Source: Chloroflexota bacterium (GTDB lineage Bacteria > Chloroflexota > Limnocylindria > P2-11E). Taken from it: DNA of 40,535 bases. A program made the translations under genes and the position numbers. The DNA lies in contig VBFY01000026.1 in the NCBI GenBank assembly GCA_005889405.1, positions 1 through 40,535 of the forward strand, written 5' to 3'. Below the pieces are notes generated by a model. That model made no database searches. It had not been told where the DNA came from and saw only the letters and a program-made list of their open reading frames with translations. Of this stretch, positions 32,751 to 40,026 are shown in pieces. How positions within the stretch are numbered: the stretch's first letter is position 1; the number at the start of each line of letters is the position of its first letter.

Positions 32751-33811
32751 AGCCCGACATCGAGCTGGTCCGCGGGCTCGTCGCGATCCCGAGCACCAGC
32801 CGTCGCGAGGGCGAAGCGGTCGAGTGGCTCGTCGCGCGGATGGCCGAGCGCGGCTTTCGCGCATCCGTCGACGACGCAGGCAATGCGGTCGGCGAGATCG
32901 GCGAGGGGTCCATGCACGTCGTGCTCCTCGGCCACATCGATACGGTCCCCGGCGAGATCGCAGTGCGCGTCGAGGAGGGCGAGCTCGTCGGACGCGGTGC
33001 GGTCGACGCGAAGGGACCACTCGCCGCCTTCGTCGCCGCCGCGACGAACCGCGTCGCTGACGTGCGCGTCACGGTCGTCGGTGCGGTCGAGGAGGAATCG
33101 CCGACCAGCGCGGGCGCGCGTTACCGCGCGACGCTCGCTGCGCCGGACTGGTGCGTCATCGGCGAGCCATCCGGTTGGGACGCGGTCACGGTCGCGTACA
33201 AGGGGCGTCTCGCGCTGCGCGTCGCGCTGTCGCGTCCGGCACGTCACGGCGCCGCGCCCGGCCTCACGTGCACTGAAGAGGCGCTCGCGCTGTGGTCGCG
33301 CCTGCGTGCGTCCGCCGAGAAACGCACGAAGGAGGCTGAGGGGTTCGCGAAGCTCGACTGTCGTCTCGAGGGCATGAGCGGCGGAACGAGTGACGGACTC
33401 GTCGAACGAGCTGAGCTCCGTGTCGGCTACCGCATCCCGCCTGGCATCACGACCGCCGAGCTCGACGCAGATCTTCGTGCCATCGCGGCGGCGCACGATG
33501 GCGCTGCGACGATCGAGATCGAGCGCACCGGGGCCGAAGAGCCCGCGCGCACCTCGCGCACCACACCACTTGCGCGCGCGTTCGTCGGCGCGATCGCGGA
33601 TGCGGGAGGCAAAGCGACGTTCAAGGTGAAAAGCGGCACGAGCGACATGAACATCCTCGCGCCCGCATGGGGCTGTCCGATGGTCGCGTATGGTCCCGGC
33701 GACTCCCGGTACGATCACACGCCGATGGAACGTCTCGCACTCGCCGATTACGCGCGAGCGATACGTGTGCTGCAAACCGTGCTCGCACGTGCCCGCAACC
33801 CCATAATCTGA
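32747..33811 (+). CDS. lysK: LysW-lysine/ornithine hydrolase LysK, probable ATA start
   Basis: Family M20 metallopeptidase that releases lysine (or ornithine) from LysW. The frame has no ATG, GTG or TTG in a suitable place: the first ATG, 32840, would remove the N-terminal segment [20 protein letters not shown] that LysK proteins share. The frame upstream of that segment reaches an ATA at 32747 whose last bases form the lysJ stop (ATAG), in the same overlap geometry as the other junctions. From ATA the protein has 354 residues, the normal family length. Metal ligands are H in [11 protein letters not shown] in [14 protein letters not shown] in GAVEEESPT and the C-terminal H in [10 protein letters not shown]. 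The start codon is inference; the gene identity is solid. Confidence 0.9.
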   Translation: MEPDIELVRGLVAIPSTSRREGEAVEWLVARMAERGFRASVDDAGNAVGEIGEGSMHVVLLGHIDTVPGEIAVRVEEGELVGRGAVDAKGPLAAFVAAATNRVADVRVTVVGAVEEESPTSAGARYRATLAAPDWCVIGEPSGWDAVTVAYKGRLALRVALSRPARHGAAPGLTCTEEALALWSRLRASAEKRTKEAEGFAKLDCRLEGMSGGTSDGLVERAELRVGYRIPPGITTAELDADLRAIAAAHDGAATIEIERTGAEEPARTSRTTPLARAFVGAIADAGGKATFKVKSGTSDMNILAPAWGCPMVAYGPGDSRYDHTPMERLALADYARAIRVLQTVLARARNPII

Positions 33812-33838
33812 GCCGACCCGCCGCGGCGGGCAGAAGAG

Positions 33839-35830
33839 GTGGCGGGAAGTTTGTTTTCGAAGCGCCAACGGCGTCAGCGCGCGGTCGTCGCCGCCCTTGC
33901 GGTGCTCGCGGTGCTGTTCGGCGCACTCGCACTGGTGACCCAGCTCTTCGACACCACACTGCAGACCGCGATCTACGACAAGGCCATCGATATCTCGCCC
34001 GCTCAAGTGAAGAACCAGATCACGATCGTCGCCGTCGACGACCTCACCATCACCAAGTACGACGTATATCCGTTGCCACGTCGCGCGTACGCGGATCTCA
34101 TCCGCGCGCTCCGGGCGCAGAACCCGACCGTCATCGCGCTGGATGTGAGCTTCTACGACCGCTCGCCGAGCCCCGAGGACGACGCGCTGCTCGCGTCGGC
34201 GATCAAGGACGCGGGCAACGTCATCCTCGCGATGCAGGGAGCGGGCGACGGCATGCTGACGGACCACTCGACGAAGTTCGGAGTCGTGCAGCTTCCGATC
34301 GCGCAGCTGAGCTCGGTCGCGGCGGGCCTCGGCTCGGTGAACGTCACCGCCGATCCCGATGGACACGTGCGTGACGCGCAGATGCGCATCGAAGGCCCGG
34401 ACGGGACGACGTACTACGCGCTGCCGCTCCTCGCCGCGGCACGACAGGTCCGTGCGGATGTCACGAAGGCGACCTTCACCGGCGACCGCCTCGTCATTCC
34501 CGCGCCGCTCGGGGAACGCGTGCTGCCGCTCAACGAGCGCGGCGGCATGGCCGTGTACTACGCGTCGCGGCCGGCCACGTCGACGACCGAGCAACAGAAG
34601 CTCGGCTTCTGCACCAACCCGCTCGAGTTCTGCGTCGTCTCGATGAAGGACGTCATCGCCGGCGCGGTGCCGCGTGAGCTCATCCTCGGCCGGACGGTGT
34701 TCGTCGGCTTCCATTCCGTCTCCGCGGTGCCTGACGACTATCCGGTGCCGAACAGCGTCGGGCGGAAGATGTTCGGCGTGGAGATCTGGGCGAACACCGC
34801 GCAGTCGATATTCACCAACCGCTACCCCGTGCTGAAGCAGGACTTCGTCACGACGCTGCTGCAGCTGCTGCTCGTGACGCTCGGCGGCATGCTCCTCGTC
34901 GTGCGCTGGCGGCTCTGGGGCTTTCTCGGTGCGCTCGGCGTTCTCGCCGCGTACATCGCCGGCGCTTACGTCCTGTTCTCGCTGCAGACACAGGGCGAGG
35001 TCGGGAACGGACCGGTGGAGGTGCCGTCGATCGGCTACGTCCTACCGTCCGCGTTCTGGTGGGTGATCGGGCTCGGCTACCTCCTGTTCGAGGAGCAGCT
35101 CGCGGTGTCACGGACGCAGAACACGTTCGGCCGCTTCGTCACGCCGGCGGTCGCGCGCACGATCATGGACCGAGAGGAGACTGGCCAGCTTGCCCTGGGC
35201 GGCGAGGACCGGCGCGTGACGGTGCTCTTCGGCGACATCCGCGGGTTCACGACGATCTCGGAGGGCATGACGCCGGCGATCCTGCTTGGGCACCTCAATC
35301 GCTATTTCGACGGTATGGTGACCATCGTGAACCGCTATGAAGGCAGCGTGAACAAGTACAACGGTGACAACATCATGGTCATCTGGGGTGCGCCGATCGA
35401 AGTCGCCGACGAGGCGCGCAAGGCCGTGGAATGCGCGTTGGAGATGCAGAAGTGGATCCAGGCCGAGCGCGCAAAGGGCGGGCCTGATGTGTCATTCGGC
35501 TTCGGCATCAACACCGGTCACGTCGTCGCCGGCTTCCTCGGCGCGCTGGGGCGGATGGAGTACACCGTGATCGGTGACACCGCCAACGTCGCCTCGCGTC
35601 TCACGTCGGCCGACATCGCGCGTCGCGACCAGGTCGCATGCAGCGCCGAGACGCTCAGCGAGCTGGGGAGCGACGTCGATTACGTCGATCTCGGCGCCAT
35701 CCAGGTGAAGGGCCGCGCGGAGCCGGTCGCGTGCTACCAGATCAACCGCATCGGCGCGCTCGCGAACCCGAACGCAGCGCCGGCGCCGCAGATCAGGGTC
35801 GCGAGCGCCGCCGTGGCCGGGTCCCATTGA
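33839..35830 (+). CDS. CHASE2-domain class III adenylate/guanylate cyclase
   Basis: 663 residues from GTG 33839. One N-terminal helix (VVAALAVLAVLFGALALVTQ) precedes an extracytoplasmic CHASE2 sensor (~35-330; TIVAVDDLTITKYDVYPLPR, VIALDVSFYDR). Three transmembrane helices (~340-425) lead to a class III cyclase domain (~455-625). Catalytic residues are present: metal Asp D466 (FGDIRGFT) and D510 (NGDNIMVIWG), the purine-contacting K506 (NKYNGD), the Thr in EYTVIGDTAN, and the Arg in NVASRL. The Lys/Thr pair favours ATP, thus cAMP as product. It begins a run of four genes with 4-bp overlaps, 27 bp behind lysK (a ccgcgg-centred inverted repeat lies between). Confidence 0.94.
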   Translation: MAGSLFSKRQRRQRAVVAALAVLAVLFGALALVTQLFDTTLQTAIYDKAIDISPAQVKNQITIVAVDDLTITKYDVYPLPRRAYADLIRALRAQNPTVIALDVSFYDRSPSPEDDALLASAIKDAGNVILAMQGAGDGMLTDHSTKFGVVQLPIAQLSSVAAGLGSVNVTADPDGHVRDAQMRIEGPDGTTYYALPLLAAARQVRADVTKATFTGDRLVIPAPLGERVLPLNERGGMAVYYASRPATSTTEQQKLGFCTNPLEFCVVSMKDVIAGAVPRELILGRTVFVGFHSVSAVPDDYPVPNSVGRKMFGVEIWANTAQSIFTNRYPVLKQDFVTTLLQLLLVTLGGMLLVVRWRLWGFLGALGVLAAYIAGAYVLFSLQTQGEVGNGPVEVPSIGYVLPSAFWWVIGLGYLLFEEQLAVSRTQNTFGRFVTPAVARTIMDREETGQLALGGEDRRVTVLFGDIRGFTTISEGMTPAILLGHLNRYFDGMVTIVNRYEGSVNKYNGDNIMVIWGAPIEVADEARKAVECALEMQKWIQAERAKGGPDVSFGFGINTGHVVAGFLGALGRMEYTVIGDTANVASRLTSADIARRDQVACSAETLSELGSDVDYVDLGAIQVKGRAEPVACYQINRIGALANPNAAPAPQIRVASAAVAGSH

Positions 35831-36327
35831 TCGACATGCTCGACGACAAGGTCGCGCTCATCCTGGTGAAGCTCGGTCACCTGTCGGTGCAGCGTGACCG
35901 CGAGGCGTATCTCCGCGGCCTCGTGGAGCTGTGCTCGCAGGCGGTCGACGCCGAACGCTGCACCTTCTACGTCGTTGACCAAGAGAAGAATGAGCTCTGG
36001 GCCCGAGTGGCTCAACGCACCACGACCGAGATCCGCCTGCCGATCGGCCAGGGCCTCGCGGGTCAGTCCGCCCTTACCGGCGAGACGATCAACGTTCCGG
36101 ATGCGTACGCGGACTCGCGCTTCGACCGCAAGTTCGACATGCGCACGGGGTTCCGCACGCTCAACGTGCTGGTCGTCCCGGTGTGGGGGAGCCAGGGAAA
36201 GCCGGTCGCCGTGATCCAAGTCCTCAACAAGCGCAACGGCACGTTCGAACGCCGCGATCAGATGCTTCTCGAGCAGATCGCGGAGACCATCGCGCCGGTC
36301 GCGGAGCACATCACGTCGGCGGAGTGA
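35827..36327 (+). CDS. Single GAF-domain protein
   Basis: 166 residues from TTG 35827, which overlaps the cyclase stop (TTGA), or 163 from ATG 35836. A short helix (MLDDKVALILVKLGHLSVQ) precedes one GAF domain: DAERCTFYVVDQEKNELWAR, RLPIGQGLAGQSALTGETIN, NVLVVPVW. Near the end is NKRNGTFERRDQ, which matches NKXnFX3DE of cyclic-nucleotide-binding GAF domains except that the last Glu is Gln. It has no output domain, so it may act as a sensor subunit for its neighbours. Its stop overlaps the HD-GYP gene (GTGA). Confidence 0.85.
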   Translation: MIDMLDDKVALILVKLGHLSVQRDREAYLRGLVELCSQAVDAERCTFYVVDQEKNELWARVAQRTTTEIRLPIGQGLAGQSALTGETINVPDAYADSRFDRKFDMRTGFRTLNVLVVPVWGSQGKPVAVIQVLNKRNGTFERRDQMLLEQIAETIAPVAEHITSAE

Positions 36328-37619
36328 GCGGCAGGCCGGCCGACCGCCGGAGCACGGAGCGACGCACCGCGGCCGGAGCGCCACCGGACGCCGCCGATCG
36401 GCGCGCCGCCGAGCGACGCAGCCGCGAGCGGAGGACGGCCGGCCATCGGCTCGAGGTGATCCTCGACGTGACGCGTCGGCTCATGTCGGTGACCGATCTG
36501 GATTCGCTGTTGCACCTGATGGCCGAAGCGACGCAGGAGCTGCTTGCGGCCGACCGGGCGACGATCTTCATCGTCGACGCCGACCGCGGCGAGCTGTGGT
36601 CGCGCGTCGCGCTGGGCACCGGCGAGATCCGCATTCCGCTCGGGACCGGGATCGCGGGCAGCGTCGCGCAGACCGGAGACGTCATCAACATCCCGGACGC
36701 CTACGCCGACGCGCGCTTCAATCCGGAGCCTGACCAGCTAAGTGGCTACCAGACGAAGAGTCTCCTCACTTATCCGATGACCGGACAGGAGGGCCGCGTC
36801 ATCGGCGTGTTCCAGGCCGTCAACAAGCACGGCAGTGGTCCGTTCACCACCGCCGACGAGGAGACGCTCGCGTCGCTCGCAGCCTCGGCCGCCGTCGCCG
36901 TCGAGAACGCGCAGCTCGTGGCCGAGCAGAAGCAGTTGTGGCAGACGCTGATCGAGACGCTCGCGATGACGGTCGACGCACGCGACCAGCAGACCGCGGG
37001 GCACAGCCAGCGCGTCACGCGCTACGCCGACGTGATCGGACGCGCGATGGGCCTGCGCGGCAAGGATCTCGAGAAGCTTCGCGCCGCCGCGCTGCTGCAC
37101 GACTACGGCAAGATCGCCGTGCGCGACAAGTTCCTGCAGAAGCCGGGGAAGCTCGACGACGCCGAGTTCGAGTACATGAAGGCGCACGCCGAGAAGACCG
37201 GCGAGTTCCTTGCGCATCTGGTGTTCCCGCGTGACATGCGCGACGTGCCGGTGATCGCCTCGCAGCACCATGAGCGCATGGATGGCAAGGGCTATCCGAA
37301 AGGACTTGCGGCGGACGCGATCGTGCTCGGCGCGCGCATCGTGGCGGCGGCGGATGTGTTCGACGCGCTGACGGCGCCGCGCTACTACAAGCCGGCGTAT
37401 CCGCTTGACAAGACGCTGGAGTTGATGGACGAGATGACCGGTGACCACCTCGACCCGAAGGTCATGGCCGCCGTGCACGCCGCGAAGCCGCATCTCGAGG
37501 CCGCGCTCGCGGCGCTGAAACACACCTGGCCGAAGCCGGGTGACGAGGGCATGGGGACCATCCAGGAGGCGGCCGGTCTCTCGGAGCGCGATCGAGCGGC
37601 AGCGAAGGGGTCGTCGTGA
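36324..37619 (+). CDS. GAF-HD-GYP c-di-GMP phosphodiesterase with NKFDE motif
   Basis: 431 residues from GTG 36324. After a basic, disordered start (~40 residues), the GAF domain (~45-195) contains NK at 167-168, F at 174 and DE at 178-179, a complete NKXnFX3DE signature. The HD-GYP domain (~210-400) has HD in LLHDYGKIAV (H259-D260), HHERMDGKGYP from H315, and the helix VAAADVFDALTAPRYYKPAY. These are the features of active HD-GYP enzymes that degrade c-di-GMP to pGpG or GMP. It is encoded between a GAF protein and a metallo-hydrolase, co-translated with a class III cyclase. I infer control by cyclic mononucleotide. A disordered tail ends the protein. Confidence 0.93.
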   Translation: MSGRPADRRSTERRTAAGAPPDAADRRAAERRSRERRTAGHRLEVILDVTRRLMSVTDLDSLLHLMAEATQELLAADRATIFIVDADRGELWSRVALGTGEIRIPLGTGIAGSVAQTGDVINIPDAYADARFNPEPDQLSGYQTKSLLTYPMTGQEGRVIGVFQAVNKHGSGPFTTADEETLASLAASAAVAVENAQLVAEQKQLWQTLIETLAMTVDARDQQTAGHSQRVTRYADVIGRAMGLRGKDLEKLRAAALLHDYGKIAVRDKFLQKPGKLDDAEFEYMKAHAEKTGEFLAHLVFPRDMRDVPVIASQHHERMDGKGYPKGLAADAIVLGARIVAAADVFDALTAPRYYKPAYPLDKTLELMDEMTGDHLDPKVMAAVHAAKPHLEAALAALKHTWPKPGDEGMGTIQEAAGLSERDRAAAKGSS

Positions 37620-38446
37620 AGGTCCGTTTCTGGGGTACGCGCGGTTCGATCCCGACGCCCGGCCCGAGAACGGTGCGCTACGGTGGCAACACCGCGTGCG
37701 TCGAGGTGCGCGACTCGACCGGCGCTCTGCTGGTCCTCGACGCCGGGACCGGTCTGCGCGAGCTCGGCATCGCGATGATGAACGGCGGCGGCAGGCGTCC
37801 GTTCGACGTCGACCTGCTGATCTCGCACCTCCACTGGGACCACATCCAGGGCATCCCGTTCTTTCGTCCCGCGTACGACCCGAAGAGCCGCCTGCGGATC
37901 ATCGGACCGAAACAGTCGCGCACGATGAAGGAACTGCTCGGCATGGGCATGGACGACCCCTTCTTCCCCGTCGATATCGACGACCTGCCCGTCCAGCTGA
38001 GCATCGAGGAGATGACCGACGGATCCGACGAGCGCGTCGGGCCGTTCCGCGTCCACTCGTCGACCCTCTTCCATCCCTCGCCGGCGCTCGCGTATCGCGT
38101 CGAGGCCGACGGGCGCTCGCTCGTGTACGCAACGGACACCGAGGATGCGTTCTCGGGCAAGCCGAATCCCGTGATCCCGCTATCGGCCGACGCGAACACG
38201 CTGATCCACGACGCGCAATTCCTGCCCAGCGACTTCAAGGCGACGTGGGGTCACTCGACCGTCGATGCGGCGATCGACGTCGCGGTGAAGGCGCGTGTCG
38301 GCCGGCTCGTGCTCTACCACCACGACCCCGACCGCAGCGACGACGCGCTCGATCGTATCGGGAGGGACGCGCAGCGAACGGCGAGCGAGCGTCGGCCGGG
38401 TCTCGAGGTCGTCGTCGCGCGTGAGGGACTCGAGCTCGAGATCTAG
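37616..38446 (+). CDS. Metallo-beta-lactamase-fold hydrolase
   Basis: 276 residues from GTG 37616, overlapping the HD-GYP stop. The metal-binding motif HxHxDH is present as SHLHWDHIQG; further ligands are the His in STLFHPSPALAYRV, the Asp in VYATDTEDAF and the His in LYHHDPDRSDD. The start VRFWGTRGSIPTPGPRTVRY and the GGNTACVEVR that follows are typical of a subgroup annotated as phosphoribosyl-1,2-cyclic phosphodiesterase or PdeA-like. The place behind a nucleotide cyclase suggests a role in cleaving a cyclic nucleotide, but the substrate is not shown by sequence. It ends the operon. Confidence 0.88.
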   Translation: MKVRFWGTRGSIPTPGPRTVRYGGNTACVEVRDSTGALLVLDAGTGLRELGIAMMNGGGRRPFDVDLLISHLHWDHIQGIPFFRPAYDPKSRLRIIGPKQSRTMKELLGMGMDDPFFPVDIDDLPVQLSIEEMTDGSDERVGPFRVHSSTLFHPSPALAYRVEADGRSLVYATDTEDAFSGKPNPVIPLSADANTLIHDAQFLPSDFKATWGHSTVDAAIDVAVKARVGRLVLYHHDPDRSDDALDRIGRDAQRTASERRPGLEVVVAREGLELEI

Positions 38447-38486
38447 GGGTATCGTCGGACCGAGAAACACGTAGGGGAGTCTGGCG

Positions 38487-38816
38487 ATGAATGCGCTCGA
38501 AACGATCAATCAGGCGCGCGACGCGCTCACCGTGAAACGGGTGTATGGCGAGCCCTACCAGCAGGACGGCGTCACGGTAATCCCGGCCGCGGTGGTGATG
38601 GGTGGCGGCGGTGCCGGCGGTGACATTGAGGGCAACGGCGGGGGCGGCTTCGGCCTCTCGGCCCGGCCCGCCGGCGCGTGGGTCATCAAGGATGGCGACG
38701 CGACGTGGCGCCCCGCGATCGATGTGAACCGCGCCATCCTGATGGGCCAGCTCGTCGCGATCGTGATGTTCCTGTCGGTGCGGTCGATATTCAAGGCGTG
38801 GGCGAGGCGACGCTAG
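38487..38816 (+). CDS. GerW/YtfJ-like protein with C-terminal membrane segment
   Basis: 109 residues from ATG 38487, with aggggag at 38473-38479. The N-terminal helix (MNALETINQARDALTVKRVY) leads to VTVIPAAVVMGGGGAGGDIE and a further Gly-rich stretch and AGAWVIKDGDATW, the pattern of the YtfJ (GerW) family. It ends in one transmembrane segment (AILMGQLVAIVMFLSV). YtfJ in Bacillus is a spore protein; family members are also widespread in non-sporulating bacteria, where the role is unknown. A -10-like tatcgt is at 38450-38455. Its last 26 bp overlap the convergent REC-GGDEF gene. Confidence 0.8.
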   Translation: MNALETINQARDALTVKRVYGEPYQQDGVTVIPAAVVMGGGGAGGDIEGNGGGGFGLSARPAGAWVIKDGDATWRPAIDVNRAILMGQLVAIVMFLSVRSIFKAWARRR

Positions 38817-39747
38817 TCGCGCTCTCGCGGCGGCGGTCGAGCGCGTAGCCCGAGCCGGATCGGCGCTTCGCGACCTCCTTCATCTCTGCCGCGGCGCGCG
38901 CGACCTCGGTCGCGCTGGTGAAACGATCCGGACGGAGTGGCACGACGCCGATCGACACGGTGACGAATGGGATGCGTCGTGTGCGCCCCCGACGATCCGG
39001 CGCCTCGACCCAACCGCGCGCGCGGTCCTCCGCGTCGTAGAGCGCGGGGATCGTCGCGTCGAAGCGCGCGATGATCTCGCGCGCCAGTCGCTCGGCGCGA
39101 TCGCCAGGCACGAGGACGACGAAGTCGTCGCCGCCGACGTGACCGATGAACGTGTCTTCGCTCGTCTCGCCGACGACTTCACTCAGCAGCTCGGCGACGT
39201 GCCCGATGAGGCGGTCGCCGCGAGTGAACCCGTGCCGGTCGTTGAAGTCCTTGAAGTGATCGACGTCGACGTACAGGCATGCGGCCTCACTGCTGTCGGC
39301 GAGCCGCGCGTCGATCTCGTGCGCGATGCTGAGATTCCCCGGAAGGCCCGAGAGCGGATTCAGCGAGCGGAGCTCGGCCGCGCGCCGCAGCGCGGATGCG
39401 ATGCGAGCCACGAGCTCGTCGACGTCGAACGGCTTCGAGACGAAGTCGTCGGCGCCGTTGCGGAAGCGCGCGGTCGTCTCGGCGGTCGTGCGTTTCGCCG
39501 TGATGAAGACCACCGGGATGTAGCGCGTGCGCCGATCGCGGCGTAGCTCACGGTGCACGTCATCGCCGGACAGGAACGGCATACCGACATCGAGGACGAC
39601 CAGGTCGGGACGTGTGGCGCGCGCCTGCTCGAGCGCCGCTTTGCCGTCGGCCGCCAGGACGCAGTCGTAACCCGCCTCCTGGAGTGCCAGATCGATCAGG
39701 GCTCGGGTCGGAGCGTCGTCGTCCGCGACCAAGACGCGGCTCGGCAT
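38791..39747 (-). CDS. REC-GGDEF response regulator with GGDDF variant
   Basis: 318 residues from ATG 39747; a GTG at 39783 is in frame but precedes the receiver by an unneeded stretch. The receiver domain (1-120) has VADDDAPTR, phospho-acceptor Asp in DLVVLDVGMP, Thr in VVFITAKRT and KPFDVDEL. It is followed by a GGDEF-type domain with LNPLSGLPGNLSI, YVDVDHFKDFNDRHG and GHVGGDDFVVLVPG. The active-site loop reads GGDDF instead of GG(D/E)EF, and the I-site position has TSED, lacking the Arg. It may be a weak cyclase without product inhibition, or a c-di-GMP or GTP-binding regulator. No kinase gene is adjacent. Confidence 0.9.
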   Translation of the reverse strand: MPSRVLVADDDAPTRALIDLALQEAGYDCVLAADGKAALEQARATRPDLVVLDVGMPFLSGDDVHRELRRDRRTRYIPVVFITAKRTTAETTARFRNGADDFVSKPFDVDELVARIASALRRAAELRSLNPLSGLPGNLSIAHEIDARLADSSEAACLYVDVDHFKDFNDRHGFTRGDRLIGHVAELLSEVVGETSEDTFIGHVGGDDFVVLVPGDRAERLAREIIARFDATIPALYDAEDRARGWVEAPDRRGRTRRIPFVTVSIGVVPLRPDRFTSATEVARAAAEMKEVAKRRSGSGYALDRRRESATSVASPTP

Positions 39748-39754
39748 TTGTTCA

Positions 39755-39760
39755 GGATTA
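39755..39760 (-). promoter_or_regulatory. Probable -10 element of the REC-GGDEF gene
   Basis: On the minus strand taatcc ends 7 nt before ATG 39747, with no Shine-Dalgarno between (tgaacaa). This fits a leaderless transcript. Confidence 0.4.
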
Positions 39761-39908
39761 GCGACCCTGGATGGCTTTAACACTGAGAAAACGGTACCGC
39801 CAGGCCACCGCTGGTCCTGTTGCGAGGCGAGGGAACGAGCGAGGGGCGGCGTCCTGTTTACCGGCTGTTGACCCTCGAGTGGCTGCTGGTCGTAGCTAAC
39901 TCGGTCGG

Positions 39909-39992
39909 TGGGCGAGGAGGGACTCGAACCCTCACGCTCTTACGAGCACGAGCTCCTAAAACTCGCATGACTGCCAATTCCATCACTCGCCC
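39909..39992 (-). tRNA. tRNA-Leu (anticodon UAG)
   Basis: On the minus strand the acceptor arm gggcgag pairs with ctcgccc, discriminator A. The anticodon arm cgagt-tttagga-gctcg carries TAG. A long variable arm (tgctcgtaagagcg) marks it as class II, and the T-arm gaggg-ttcgagt-ccctc is perfect. CCA is not encoded (accg follows). Confidence 0.95.
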
Positions 39993-40026
39993 GGTGTCAA
40001 AGCGTATCCGCCGCGCGACCGCGCGA

